DNA from: GWA2-66-18 sp964537395
GTDB lineage: Bacteria; Elusimicrobiota; Elusimicrobia; UBA1565; UBA9628
Direction: 5' to 3'
Assembly: GCA_964537395.1 (NCBI GenBank)
Contig: CAZIBN010000081.1
Location: forward strand, 1 to 13,876
Length of the DNA stretch: 13,876 bases
Shown: one piece after another, positions 13,876 through 13,876 of the stretch
Numbering within the stretch: position 1 is the first letter of the stretch
Layout of the letters: the number at the start of each line of letters is the position of its first letter
Notes under the pieces: generated by a model
What the model was told of the DNA's origin: nothing
Databases searched by the model: none
The model's input: only the letters and a program-made list of their open reading frames with translations
Position numbers and translations under genes: made by a program

Positions 13876-13876
13876 C

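Overview
The window is GC-rich bacterial DNA. A lipid A-type UDP-diacylglucosamine hydrolase relative, outer-membrane lipoproteins and MASE1/CHASE/PAS sensor kinases point to a Gram-negative organism with complex signalling. The phylum cannot be fixed from the sequence; Elusimicrobiota or a deltaproteobacterial-type lineage is only a guess. At least four genes are broken or chimeric, so the left third has been heavily rearranged, or the contig has joins that need checking.

Left part (1-4910). A C-terminal scrap of an IS1182-like transposase lies at 231-407 (-). Next is the first third of an LpxH-like metallophosphoesterase (512-871, +), cut at about 806 where it meets, tail to tail, the cut end of a LPP20/PEGA-type secreted protein gene (766-2004, -). 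That gene sits 10 bases downstream of an intact LPP20-family lipoprotein gene (2015-2683, -). Upstream in the same direction is a striking in-frame chimera (2743-4377, -): a secreted FlgO/CsgG-like N-terminus of about 75% GC, joined to a ClpX-like AAA+ unfoldase of about 48% GC. A receiver-domain remnant (4592-4909, -) follows.

Middle (4926-9772, +). A 1389-residue membrane histidine kinase (MASE1, CHASE, five PAS, HisKA, HATPase) overlaps by 4 bases a receiver-Hpt phosphorelay protein. A second kinase (PAS-PAS-GAF-PAS-HisKA_2-HATPase) comes from the right edge on the minus strand (11854-13875). It converges on the receiver-Hpt gene, so the three may form one signalling locus.

Accessory island (about 9788-11831). 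A type IV toxin-antitoxin pair, abiEi-abiEii, is wedged between the 3' ends of the receiver-Hpt gene and the convergent kinase. It is bounded by a 41-bp direct repeat (one mismatch), and each copy carries the 3' ends of both flanking genes. Without the island the two stop codons would overlap, so the duplication is what keeps both genes intact. No integrase or transposase is present. The abiE promoter is very AT-rich (about 29% GC) and holds a 57-bp dyad plus a degenerate second copy 72 bp downstream, a good candidate for a cooperative AbiEi operator. All 11 isoleucine codons of abiEi are ATA, the codon that is otherwise nearly absent here.
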